Shown in pieces: positions 19,233 through 27,712 of a DNA stretch of 64,000 nucleotides; position 1 is the first letter of the stretch; the number at the start of each line of letters is the position of its first letter. A program made the position numbers and the translations under genes. A model generated the notes under the pieces. That model did not search any database. It saw nothing but the letters and a program-made list of their open reading frames with translations, and was not told where the DNA came from. The DNA is from Niabella insulamsoli (lineage in GTDB: Bacteria > Bacteroidota > Bacteroidia > Chitinophagales > Chitinophagaceae). The stretch is from the NCBI RefSeq assembly GCF_039652435.2, contig NZ_CP190246.1, positions 2,790,001 to 2,854,000 on the forward strand, read 5' to 3'.

Positions 19233-20090
19233 ATGAAATTTTACGTGCCCCATTTCATAGCAGCCTTTACAATCATTGCGATGAGTTGCAATACGCAATC
19301 GTCTAATAAAAACGCCGACGCAGATAGCATGCATGCCGCAGCCGGGGAAGCTGCATCGGACAGTCTTTTCACTACAGAGGTTACCTACAGCGACGGCAGC
19401 AAAAACTACAAAAGTTTTGCCGCTTACAAAAACGGTGTATCAAATATGCCCGTTGTTTTGGTGGTTCCCGAATGGTGGGGCGTGAATGATTATACGAAAA
19501 CGCGTGTAAAGCAGCTCGCGGAGCTTGGCTATTATGCAATGGCAGTGGATATGTACGGCGATGGGAAAGTTACCGAAAGCCCTGATAGTGCCGGCGCCTG
19601 GGCGACGCCATTTTATAAAGATGCGCAACTGGCAAAAAACAATTTCAACGCCGCGCTTATAAAATCAAAAACATTTACCAATGTTGACACTTCAAAAATT
19701 GCAGCGATCGGTTATTGCTTTGGCGGTGGTATGGTTCTGAATATGGCAAGATTGGGCGAGAACCTCGACGGGGTGGCCAGCTTTCACGGCAGCTTGAATG
19801 GCAATCTGCCGCCAGCGCCTAAAGGGTCGATCAAAGCAGCCATTTTGGTTTGCCATGGCAATGCAGACTCGATGGTGCCTGAAAAAGACGTCAGCAACTT
19901 CAAAAAAGAGATGGATAATGCCGGAGCGGATTATTCTTTTATCGGCTATGATAACGCCAAGCATGCATTTACCAATCCGCAGTCGACCGCCGTTGGCGAA
20001 AAATACAATTTAGATATCGCTTATAATGCCGCTGCTGATCAGGCTTCCTGGAAGGAATTGCAATTTTTTTTACAAAGAATCTTTCAGTAA
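19233..20090 (+). CDS. Dienelactone hydrolase family lipoprotein
   Basis: A 285-residue alpha/beta hydrolase with a lipoprotein signal ending in IIAMSC (lipidated Cys near residue 19), so it is anchored in the envelope. The nucleophile elbow is GYCFGGG, a cysteine in place of serine as in dienelactone hydrolases; the acid is in HGNADSMVP and the histidine in AKHAFTNP. Classical members open dienelactone rings in chlorocatechol breakdown, but envelope lipoprotein versions are of unknown substrate. It ends 13 bases from the convergent PRTase gene with no terminator between. Confidence 0.87.
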   Translation: MKFYVPHFIAAFTIIAMSCNTQSSNKNADADSMHAAAGEAASDSLFTTEVTYSDGSKNYKSFAAYKNGVSNMPVVLVVPEWWGVNDYTKTRVKQLAELGYYAMAVDMYGDGKVTESPDSAGAWATPFYKDAQLAKNNFNAALIKSKTFTNVDTSKIAAIGYCFGGGMVLNMARLGENLDGVASFHGSLNGNLPPAPKGSIKAAILVCHGNADSMVPEKDVSNFKKEMDNAGADYSFIGYDNAKHAFTNPQSTAVGEKYNLDIAYNAAADQASWKELQFFLQRIFQ

Positions 20091-20103
20091 TTTTTTGAAA
20101 AGA

Positions 20104-20604
20104 TCAGGCGAGGTAGGCACCCGTTATATCTTCGCCATCAACCTCCACAATAATATGTTCCTGCAGCGTTGTTGCCAGCGAAAAACCTTTGTAGTTGGCG
20201 TTGATGGGGAATTGCGTGTGTGAACGCTCAACCAACACGAGCGTTTGAATTTTCTTCGGATGAAAGTTGAGAAACGGTTTCAACGCATAGAGTAATGTTT
20301 TGCCGCTATTGGTGACATCATCGACAATGATCACCACTTTGTTGTCAAAATTCATTTCACTGCTAAGTTCGATCGCCTGAGGCTTCACTTTATCCAAATT
20401 CATCGTTAGCAAATGCACTTCCACCGAAGCAAGCGAACGGATAATAGTTAATAATTTTTTTGCAACAATCACACCGCTCGGCTCCACACCCACGAATATC
20501 AATTCCTTTTCGTCAATATTGTTTTCTATAATTTCAAGTGCGAGTCGATTGATCTTTTTTTCAATAATCTCTTTTTGAAGAATATATCGTTTTCCTTTTG
20601 CCAT
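20104..20604 (-). CDS. PyrR-like phosphoribosyltransferase
   Basis: A 166-residue type I phosphoribosyltransferase. The PRPP-binding loop is VVIIVDDVTNSGKT (about residues 89-102), and length and pattern resemble PyrR, which in Firmicutes has uracil phosphoribosyltransferase activity and attenuates the pyr operon. In Bacteroidota such proteins are usually isolated genes, as here, so a regulatory role is not shown. It could equally be a hypoxanthine/uracil-type PRTase of other specificity. Confidence 0.75.
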   Translation of the reverse strand: MAKGKRYILQKEIIEKKINRLALEIIENNIDEKELIFVGVEPSGVIVAKKLLTIIRSLASVEVHLLTMNLDKVKPQAIELSSEMNFDNKVVIIVDDVTNSGKTLLYALKPFLNFHPKKIQTLVLVERSHTQFPINANYKGFSLATTLQEHIIVEVDGEDITGAYLA

Positions 20605-20721
20605 TTTTTATTTTTTACATCAGAAACTTTCATTGTCTTCCGCACCAAAAGCATCTGACCCGAACAAAAATATAAATACTCACCAACATCGCGTAAATTA
20701 GCAATATCTAATGGATATGGC

Positions 20722-22041
20722 ATGCAAATCGTTCAACAAATTTTATTCTTATTGCTCACGGCAACCGCAATTTTTATTTTTGCAAAAAGCGTTATGCGCA
20801 TCCGGCGCAATATCAATCTCGGCCGCGAAGAAACGATTGGCGATCATAAAGCGCAACGGTGGCATAATGTGATGCTGCTTGCTTTTGGCCAAAAAAAGAT
20901 GTTTCGCAACCCTTTGGTCGGTTTTTTACATTTTCTGGTTTATGCCGGCTTTATAATCATCAATATAGAAGTGCTAGAAATTGTGCTCGACGGGCTTTTG
21001 GGAACCCACCGGCTGTTTGCTGCCGCGCTCGGTGGTTTTTATTCGTTCCTGATCAATGCTTTTGAAGTGCTGGCGGTGTTGGTTATTGTGTCCTGCGCGA
21101 TTTTTTTGATCAGGAGAAATGCGTTGAAGATAAGAAGGCTCATCAGTAAAGATTTAAACGGCTGGCCTAAAAGCGATGCCAATTATATTTTAATTACTGA
21201 AATAGTGCTTATGTCACTGTTCCTGACGATGAACGCGGCAGACAGCCTGCTTCAAACCCGCGGATCCGCCCACTATGCGGCTTCTCCGACCGGGTCTTTC
21301 ATCGTGTCGCAATTGATTCAGCCGTTACTCTCCGGGCTAAACGAACAGCAGCTTGTTGCAGTGGAGCGGGTTTGCTGGTGGCTTCACATCGCCGGTATTT
21401 TCGCTTTCCTCAATTATCTGCCCATTTCAAAACACTTGCATATTTTACTGGCTTTCCCCAACGCTTATTATAACAAACTCAGCCCGATGGGCAAGATGGA
21501 AAACATGACGGATGTTCAAAATGAGGTCTTATATGCCATGCAACCCGAACTGGCGCCTACCGATGCTGCGCCGCCGGAAAAGTTTGGCGCCAAAGACGTC
21601 ATGGATCTTAGCTGGAAAAATATACTCGATGCCTACACCTGCACAGAATGCGGGCGTTGCTCGGCGGCCTGCCCGGCCAATATTACCGGCAAAAAATTAT
21701 CGCCCCGAAAAATTATGATGGACACGCGCGACCGCGCTGAGGAAGTGGGTAAAAATGTTGATGCTAATAAATCCTTCGTAGAGGACGGCAAAACGCTTTT
21801 GCACGACTACATTTCTGTTGAAGAATTGCGCGCCTGCACCACCTGCAACGCTTGTGTTCAGGAATGCCCGGTAAGCATCAACCCACTCGATATTATTCTT
21901 CAATTGCGCCGCCAGCTGGTTATGGAAGAAAGCAACGCGCCCCAAGAATGGAATGCCATGTTCAGCAATGTTGAGAATAATTTTGCGCCCTGGAAATTCA
22001 GTCCTGACGACCGGGATAAATGGACAGAAGAACTAAATTAA
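20722..22041 (+). CDS. Membrane-anchored HdrC-like iron-sulfur protein
   Basis: A 439-residue protein with four to five transmembrane helices in the first 240 residues, resembling the cytochrome-b-type membrane subunit of nitrate reductase/heterodisulfide-reductase families. A soluble C-terminal domain follows with two [4Fe-4S] motifs: C307, C310, C313 with C317, and C372, C375, C378 with C382. It should move electrons between the quinone pool and a soluble partner. The usual partner in Bacteroidota is an HdrB-like protein with CCG domains encoded just downstream; here the downstream gene is a convergent LysE exporter, so the partner is missing locally. Confidence 0.87.
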   Translation: MQIVQQILFLLLTATAIFIFAKSVMRIRRNINLGREETIGDHKAQRWHNVMLLAFGQKKMFRNPLVGFLHFLVYAGFIIINIEVLEIVLDGLLGTHRLFAAALGGFYSFLINAFEVLAVLVIVSCAIFLIRRNALKIRRLISKDLNGWPKSDANYILITEIVLMSLFLTMNAADSLLQTRGSAHYAASPTGSFIVSQLIQPLLSGLNEQQLVAVERVCWWLHIAGIFAFLNYLPISKHLHILLAFPNAYYNKLSPMGKMENMTDVQNEVLYAMQPELAPTDAAPPEKFGAKDVMDLSWKNILDAYTCTECGRCSAACPANITGKKLSPRKIMMDTRDRAEEVGKNVDANKSFVEDGKTLLHDYISVEELRACTTCNACVQECPVSINPLDIILQLRRQLVMEESNAPQEWNAMFSNVENNFAPWKFSPDDRDKWTEELN

Positions 22042-22050
22042 ATAGTCTGG

Positions 22051-22728
22051 CTAAGTAGTTTGGCGGTGCTCTGCTTCTTCGATTTTATTGTTTACATCCT
22101 TTTTATTGACGAACATGCGCCACATTTGTATAAGCGCTGTTAAAAAAAAGATGCCCGCTATTGTATAATTAACAATCGATTGGTTGTTTTGAATTTTGGC
22201 AGCCACCAACCTTCCCCCGAAAATAAAAAGGCTATTGCCGATCAAAGTGCCAATACCAATCCCTACCGTATAAAAATTGTAGTGGTTTTTGTTGGGAAGC
22301 AATACTTTCCTGGTAAGTAAAACCGTACTCCATCCAAACCAAAAAGGAATCTGCATCGGATTGATAGCGCCCATCGTTAAACCCAAAAGAAACGAGGGCA
22401 AATCGTTGTTCAGAATAATATTTTTATCCTGATGCGGGCTGGAAGCCGCTATAAAACTTGCAATGGCTAAAGCCAGAACAATCGCCAGCGTCAGCCATTC
22501 CAACAGTTTAAAGATTTTCTTTTGCTTTCGCACCCAGTCCATCGCTACCAGCGAAATACGGACATATACCATTTCAGCAGTCAGCGCGCCCAATGAAAAC
22601 AACATTGCATTTTTTACGGATTCCGCAATGGCAATTTGCATCGCGGCAATATTGAGCGTGCCCAATGGCAGCGTTCCCAAAAAACTCACGAGCATGCCGG
22701 TAAAAAAAATGCGCAACGTTCCTTTCAT
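22051..22728 (-). CDS. LysE-family exporter
   Basis: A 225-residue integral membrane protein with about six hydrophobic segments and the LysE/RhtB-type N-terminus (SFLGTLPLGTLNIAAMQIA), in which the glycine/proline-rich first helix is conserved. These proteins export amino acids or related small molecules by proton exchange. The substrate is not predictable. It starts 8 bases after the pcm stop on the same strand, so the two form one transcript. Confidence 0.82.
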   Translation of the reverse strand: MKGTLRIFFTGMLVSFLGTLPLGTLNIAAMQIAIAESVKNAMLFSLGALTAEMVYVRISLVAMDWVRKQKKIFKLLEWLTLAIVLALAIASFIAASSPHQDKNIILNNDLPSFLLGLTMGAINPMQIPFWFGWSTVLLTRKVLLPNKNHYNFYTVGIGIGTLIGNSLFIFGGRLVAAKIQNNQSIVNYTIAGIFFLTALIQMWRMFVNKKDVNNKIEEAEHRQTT

Positions 22729-22736
22729 AAAGAGGG

Positions 22737-23393
22737 TCAGGAATTTTTGCCCTGAAGCATGGGTACAAATGAAAAGTTATCAAAATATTCGATATCGATG
22801 CCGTCTTCCAGTTTAGTCACCCTTCTCATTTGCTGCACGTCGCCGGTATCGACGGGAATCACCATTTTACCACCGATTTTCATTTGCTCCAGCAGCTTGG
22901 GCGGGATCTCAGGAGCGGCAGCAGTCACAATCACTTTGTCGAAGGGCGCAAAAGTGGGCAATCCCAAAAAACCATCGCCATAAAAAAACTTGATGTTTGC
23001 ATATTGCTTTAAATAAGCAAAAGATTTATTCTCATCGAATAATTTTTTCTGCCGCTCAATGGTAAAAACCTTCGCGCCCATCGCTGCCAGGATGACCGCC
23101 TGGTAAGCGCTTCCGGTACCGATTTCCAGTACTTTGTCGCCTTTTTTTAAATCAAGCAATTCAGACTGATAGGCTACCGTGTAAGGCTGTGAAATAGTCT
23201 GCCCTTCGCCGATAGGAAAAGCCTTGTCCGTATAGGCAACATCATCAAAAGCAGAATCCAAAAAGAAATGCCGGGGCACCTGATGAATAGCTTCGAGCAC
23301 CAGTTTATTTTGGATACCCTTTCCTTTTACCGTGTCTACCAGCTTTTTTCTCAGTCCCTTATGTCGGTAACTATCTTCTAAACTACGCCTCAT
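22737..23393 (-). CDS. pcm: Protein-L-isoaspartate O-methyltransferase
   Basis: A 218-residue repair methyltransferase that methylates L-isoaspartyl residues in damaged proteins. The conserved IGEGQTISQPYTVAYQSELL block and the SAM-binding VLEIGTGSAYQAVILA motif are both present. A -7 box (23398-23405 on the minus strand) ends only 4 bases before the ATG, so the mRNA may be leaderless or translation may begin at a later codon. Co-transcribed with the LysE exporter. Confidence 0.93.
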   Translation of the reverse strand: MRRSLEDSYRHKGLRKKLVDTVKGKGIQNKLVLEAIHQVPRHFFLDSAFDDVAYTDKAFPIGEGQTISQPYTVAYQSELLDLKKGDKVLEIGTGSAYQAVILAAMGAKVFTIERQKKLFDENKSFAYLKQYANIKFFYGDGFLGLPTFAPFDKVIVTAAAPEIPPKLLEQMKIGGKMVIPVDTGDVQQMRRVTKLEDGIDIEYFDNFSFVPMLQGKNS

Positions 23394-23397
23394 GCCG

Positions 23398-23405
23398 CAA
23401 ATGTA
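23398..23405 (-). promoter_or_regulatory. Candidate -7 box for pcm
   Basis: Minus strand reads TACATTTG, an exact TAnnTTTG match, almost touching the pcm start codon at 23393. If used, transcription would begin at or inside the annotated start. Confidence 0.35.
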
Positions 23406-23538
23406 ATTTTATTAAGCAAATAAAATGCTTCAAGCTGACAGAACCTTATGAAATGAGCCATCCGGCTTTCGCTCCACGTCGCATGCACGCCGGCAAACCC
23501 CGGCCAACGAAAGCGTTTTAACTTATCGGCAGATCAGT

Positions 23539-23546
23539 TACATTTG
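23539..23546 (+). promoter_or_regulatory. Candidate -7 box for the heptose/glycosyltransferase operon
   Basis: TACATTTG matches TAnnTTTG and overlaps the TTG at 23544 that would otherwise extend the glycosyltransferase. This supports the ATG at 23556 and a very short leader. Confidence 0.45.
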
Positions 23547-23555
23547 CCTCCTGTT

Positions 23556-24710
23556 ATGGCCAAAGTAATTATCATAGGTCCGGCGCACCCTTTGCGCGGC
23601 GGGTTAGCAACGTTCAACCATCGTTTAGCAAAAGAATTTTTAGCGATGGGACACGAATGTTCCATCTATTCCTTTAGCCTCCAATACCCCGCGATCCTGT
23701 TTCCGGGCAAAACTCAATATTCGGATGAGCCTGCCCCGGAAGGACTTGAAATTCATTCCAAAATAAACTCAGTCAACCCGCTCAACTGGCTATCGGTAGG
23801 CAACGAACTTGCCAGGAAGCAACCTGATATCATTGTGGTTCGATATTGGTTGCCTTTCATGGGGCCCGCACTCGGCACTATTTTGAGACGGGTAAGAAGA
23901 AATAAACATACCAGGATTGTGTGTATTGCCGATAATATTATTCCGCATGAAAAAAGGCCTGGTGACCATCTGTTCACCAAATATTTTACAGCTGCCTGTG
24001 ATGGCTTCATTACGATGAGCGACAAAGTGTTGTCTGACTTAAGAACCTTCACGTCGAAGCCCGCTGCATTGGTGCAGCATCCGCTGTATGATAATTTTGG
24101 GCAAATCATTTCCAAAGCAGCCGCGCGCCAACACCTTCAGATTAACCCAAAGGATAAAATTGTTTTATTCTTTGGATTTATAAGGAAATATAAAGGTCTC
24201 GATTTGTTGCTCGAAGCCCTGCAAAAAACCGACGCCGCCGGTTTAGGTACAAAGCTTTTGATCGCAGGCGAGTTTTATGAAGATGAAAAACCCTACCAGG
24301 CGATGATCGATCAGCTAGGCATCAGCAATCGGTTAATTTTAAAAACTGAATTTATTCCCGACAGCGAGGTGCGGTATTATTTATGTGCGGCCGACGTTTT
24401 GATACAGCCTTATAAAAATGCCACACAGAGCGGCGTGACGCCATTGGCCTATTATTTCGAAAAACCAATGATCGTTACCAATGTGGGCGGGTTGCCCGAT
24501 TTGGTTCAGCACGGGAAATGCGGCCTCGTGGTGGAGCCCGATGCGGCTTCGATCGCCGGCGCCATCGGGGAATTTTACGAATTAGGAGAAAATCATTTTA
24601 TTCCACATCTTCGCAGCGAAAAAGAAAAATATAGCTGGGCGCATATTGTCAATGCCATTGAAGCCGTATCGGGAACAATGAACCGGCCGTCAATCGACGA
24701 AAAAAAATAA
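23556..24710 (+). CDS. Glycosyltransferase, GT-B fold (family 4-like)
   Basis: A 384-residue GT-B glycosyltransferase. I use the ATG at 23556 because the upstream TTG at 23544 falls inside the likely -7 box. The N-terminal GPAHPLRGGLATFNHRLA loop and the C-terminal donor-binding region (VLFFGFIRKYKGLDLLLEAL, then SGVTPLAYYFEKPMIVTNVGGLPDLV) are typical of family 4/CapM-like enzymes. It is the first gene of an operon with three heptose genes (21 bases to hddA), so transfer of an activated heptose or another sugar onto a surface glycan is a reasonable inference. Confidence 0.85.
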   Translation: MAKVIIIGPAHPLRGGLATFNHRLAKEFLAMGHECSIYSFSLQYPAILFPGKTQYSDEPAPEGLEIHSKINSVNPLNWLSVGNELARKQPDIIVVRYWLPFMGPALGTILRRVRRNKHTRIVCIADNIIPHEKRPGDHLFTKYFTAACDGFITMSDKVLSDLRTFTSKPAALVQHPLYDNFGQIISKAAARQHLQINPKDKIVLFFGFIRKYKGLDLLLEALQKTDAAGLGTKLLIAGEFYEDEKPYQAMIDQLGISNRLILKTEFIPDSEVRYYLCAADVLIQPYKNATQSGVTPLAYYFEKPMIVTNVGGLPDLVQHGKCGLVVEPDAASIAGAIGEFYELGENHFIPHLRSEKEKYSWAHIVNAIEAVSGTMNRPSIDEKK

Positions 24711-24731
24711 TGGTTAAACTTATAAAAAACA

Positions 24732-25754
24732 ATGATCCACAGAAGTAAGGCGCCTTTAAGAATTGGCCTGGCGGGCGGAGGAACGGATGTCAGCCCCTAT
24801 TGCGATGAATTTGGCGGCGCGATACTAAACGCAACAATATCACTTAGCGCGAATGCTACGATTGAAGAAATTGAAGAAAACAAGATCGTCCTGGAAGCAT
24901 TTGACCGGCAGGAAACAGAGACTTTTGACTGGTCTGACGCACTGCCGATTAACGGACATCTCGATTTGCTGAAAGGCGTTTATAATCGCATTCAAAAAGA
25001 TTATCCATTTGAAAAAAGAGGTTTTAAATTAAGCACTTTTGTCGACGCACCCGCCGGATCGGGGCTAGGCACTTCTTCGACTTTGGTGGTTGCCATTGTT
25101 GGCGCTTTTACCGAAATGCTGCAACTGCCGCTTGGCGAGTATGATATTGCGCACTATGCGTACGACATTGAGCGCTGCGATCTGCATCTTGCAGGCGGCC
25201 GCCAGGATCAATATGCCGCAACCTTCGGAGGTTTTAATTTTATGGAATTTTATAGTGATGATAAAGTCATTGTAAATCCTTTAAGAATCAGGCAACGTTA
25301 TCTCGACGAATTGGAGAATAATCTTCTGCTTTATTACACTTCCACCAGCCGCGCATCGGCAAAAATAATTGAAGAACAGAGCAAAAACGTGGTCGCCAAA
25401 AAGCAGGATTCGATTGAAGCCATGCACCAATTAAAACAGCAGGCACAAATGATGAAAGAAGCATTGCTCAAAGGGCAACTGCACGAAATTGGGCATATCC
25501 TAAATATCGGTTTTGAGCAAAAAAGAAAAATGGCGCAGGGCATCAATAATCAGTTGATTGATGATATTTATACAGCCGCCAAAGCAGCGGGCGCTACCGG
25601 CGGAAAGATAAGCGGCGCGGGAGGCGGTGGCTTCATGGTTTTCTACTGCCCCGGCAATTCGAAATACAAAGTGAAAGAAGCGTTACACACGTTTGGCGGC
25701 GTCAACCGCACTTATCAGTTTACCAAACATGGATTAAAAACCTGGAGTGTATAA
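24732..25754 (+). CDS. hddA: D-glycero-alpha-D-manno-heptose-7-phosphate kinase (GHMP kinase)
   Basis: A 340-residue GHMP kinase. The N-terminus SKAPLRIGLAGGGTDV, the ATP loop PAGSGLGTSST (106-116) and the C-terminal GKISGAGGGGFMVFY segment are those of HddA, which makes D-glycero-alpha-D-manno-heptose 1,7-bisphosphate. Related GHMP kinases act on L-fucose, but the adjacent gmhA and hddC-gmhB genes make the heptose role much more likely. It lies 8 bases before gmhA. Confidence 0.9.
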   Translation: MIHRSKAPLRIGLAGGGTDVSPYCDEFGGAILNATISLSANATIEEIEENKIVLEAFDRQETETFDWSDALPINGHLDLLKGVYNRIQKDYPFEKRGFKLSTFVDAPAGSGLGTSSTLVVAIVGAFTEMLQLPLGEYDIAHYAYDIERCDLHLAGGRQDQYAATFGGFNFMEFYSDDKVIVNPLRIRQRYLDELENNLLLYYTSTSRASAKIIEEQSKNVVAKKQDSIEAMHQLKQQAQMMKEALLKGQLHEIGHILNIGFEQKRKMAQGINNQLIDDIYTAAKAAGATGGKISGAGGGGFMVFYCPGNSKYKVKEALHTFGGVNRTYQFTKHGLKTWSV

Positions 25755-25762
25755 AAAAAATT

Positions 25763-26341
25763 ATGAGTAATCAGATCAAAAATTTAATTCAACAATCCAT
25801 TGCCACCAAGCAGCAGGTGTTAGAAAACAATGCCCTGCTTCAGGTGGTGGAACAAGTAACTGACCTGATCGTCAGCACCTTTAAAAATGGCAACAGCGTT
25901 TATTTTTGCGGAAATGGAGGAAGCGCTGCCGACGCGCAACACCTGGCTGCAGAATTTAGCGGCCGTTTCTATAAAGACCGCCACGCACTTCCGGCCGAAG
26001 CATTGCATTGCAACACTTCGTATTTGACGGCAGTGGCCAACGATTATAGTTTTGACCTGATTTATGCCCGCCTGATTCAGGGACTGGGCAAGCCGGGCGA
26101 TATACTGATCGGGTTAAGCACTTCGGGGAATTCAAAAAATATTGTTCAGGCCTTTGAAACCGCCAAAGAAAAAGGAATGGCTACTGTCGGCTTCACCGGC
26201 GAAAGCGGCGGCAACATGAAGGCTTCTAGCGACTATCTAATTAATATCCCTTCAGCTGATACACCGCGCATACAAGAGTCGCATATGCTTTTAGGACATA
26301 TCATTTGTCAGCTGGTAGAAGAAAAATATTTTGCTGAATAA
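25763..26341 (+). CDS. gmhA: Sedoheptulose-7-phosphate isomerase
   Basis: A 192-residue SIS-domain isomerase that converts sedoheptulose 7-phosphate to D-glycero-D-manno-heptose 7-phosphate, the first step of nucleotide-heptose synthesis. The YFCGNGGSAADAQHLAAEF segment and the GLSTSGNSKNIVQAF phosphate-binding loop are diagnostic. Standard length. It feeds HddA encoded just upstream and overlaps or abuts the fused hddC-gmhB gene. Confidence 0.96.
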   Translation: MSNQIKNLIQQSIATKQQVLENNALLQVVEQVTDLIVSTFKNGNSVYFCGNGGSAADAQHLAAEFSGRFYKDRHALPAEALHCNTSYLTAVANDYSFDLIYARLIQGLGKPGDILIGLSTSGNSKNIVQAFETAKEKGMATVGFTGESGGNMKASSDYLINIPSADTPRIQESHMLLGHIICQLVEEKYFAE

Positions 26342-27707
26342 GCCTGATCTTCGCGCAGAAAATTTCACTGATCCATTGAGCTATGAGCATGTTATGATGA
26401 GCCTACAAAAAGATCTTTCCGCCAATCAGCGGGATGCACGCCCGCAAAAAAATTACGAAGCGATCATTTTAGCCGGAGGCCTCGGCACCCGCTTGCGCGC
26501 TGTCGTTGCCGATTTGCCGAAATGCATGGCGCCAGTCGCAGGCCGGCCATTTTTGTATTACGTTATTAACGCGCTGCGCATGCAGGGTGTCAGCAGAATT
26601 GTGTTTAGCCTTGGTTACATGCACGAAGCCATTTTAGACTGGCTGAGAGTAGCATTTCCCGAGCTCGATTATGATTTTGTTGTTGAGAAAGAGCCACTGG
26701 GCACTGGCGGAGCGATTCGGTTTGCCTTACAGAAAACCAAACAGCCCCATGTGTTCGTTGCCAATGGAGACACCTTATTTGAGTTTAATGCCGCAGCACA
26801 ATTAACGCAGCATTTAGAAAGCGGTTGTGAGTGCACGCTGGCGCTTAAACCGATGAAAAATTTCGATCGCTATGGTGTTGTTGAAATAAACGATGAAAAC
26901 ATCGTTACCAGTTTCAAAGAAAAACAATATTATTCCGAAGGGTTGATCAATGCCGGGCTTTACCTGCTTAATAGGTCGGCCTTTCTGAAAAGAGATTTCA
27001 CTCAGAAATTTTCATTCGAAAAAGAATATCTGGAAAAATTTGTACAGGATGGCATTTTTTCGGGATTAGAAATGGACCGTTATTTTATTGACATCGGCAT
27101 TCCCGAGGACTACCAACGGGCCCAACACGAATGTACCAAACCTAAGCTCGACCTTCAAGATATTAACAATGACTGGACGCTTTTTTTAGATCGTGACGGC
27201 GTGATTAACCATGACAATCCGGGTGGATACATTACAACGCCAGATGAGTTTATATTTACCGACGGAGCGCCGGCGCTGTTCCGGCAACTTACCAATAGGT
27301 TCAAATATATAATTGTAGTTACCAACCAGCGCGGCGTTGGGCGGGGCATTATCAAGTACGACGACCTGCTGGCGATGAATGAAAAAATGTTACAAGGGAT
27401 TAGCGATGTGGGCGGCCAAATTCAAAAGATCTATTTTTGTACAGATAAAGAGGCGCAATCTTTTTACCGAAAACCCAACCCGGGCATGGCTTTTCAGGCG
27501 ATGACCGATTTCCCGGACATAGATTTAAAAAAATCAATTGTTGTTGGCAATAGTTTAAGTGATATGAAATTTGGCCGGTATGCCGGACTTTATACTGTGT
27601 TTATAACATCCACTAATAAAAATATCAGCCAGCCGCATCCCGACATTGATTTGATATTCGAGAGCCTGGAACAATTCACAAATAATTTAGCAACTGCAAA
27701 TCATTAA
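26331..27707 (+). CDS. Fused heptose-1-phosphate nucleotidyltransferase and HAD phosphatase (HddC-GmhB)
   Basis: A 458-residue bifunctional protein. Residues about 42-265 are a nucleotidyltransferase (AIILAGGLGTRLRAVV, then LPKCMAPVAGRPFLYYV) resembling HddC, which makes GDP-D-glycero-D-manno-heptose. Residues about 280-450 are a HAD-IIIA phosphatase with LFLDRDGVIN (D287, D289) resembling GmhB, which removes the 7-phosphate. The phosphatase loop reads CTDKEAQSFYRKPNPGM and lacks the Cys/His zinc set of classical GmhB. The TTG at 26331 overlaps gmhA by 11 bases; ATGs at 26394 and 26397 are equally plausible starts. With hddA and gmhA the complete route from sedoheptulose 7-phosphate is encoded here. 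Confidence 0.87.
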   Translation: MLNKPDLRAENFTDPLSYEHVMMSLQKDLSANQRDARPQKNYEAIILAGGLGTRLRAVVADLPKCMAPVAGRPFLYYVINALRMQGVSRIVFSLGYMHEAILDWLRVAFPELDYDFVVEKEPLGTGGAIRFALQKTKQPHVFVANGDTLFEFNAAAQLTQHLESGCECTLALKPMKNFDRYGVVEINDENIVTSFKEKQYYSEGLINAGLYLLNRSAFLKRDFTQKFSFEKEYLEKFVQDGIFSGLEMDRYFIDIGIPEDYQRAQHECTKPKLDLQDINNDWTLFLDRDGVINHDNPGGYITTPDEFIFTDGAPALFRQLTNRFKYIIVVTNQRGVGRGIIKYDDLLAMNEKMLQGISDVGGQIQKIYFCTDKEAQSFYRKPNPGMAFQAMTDFPDIDLKKSIVVGNSLSDMKFGRYAGLYTVFITSTNKNISQPHPDIDLIFESLEQFTNNLATANH

Positions 27708-27712
27708 CGGTA

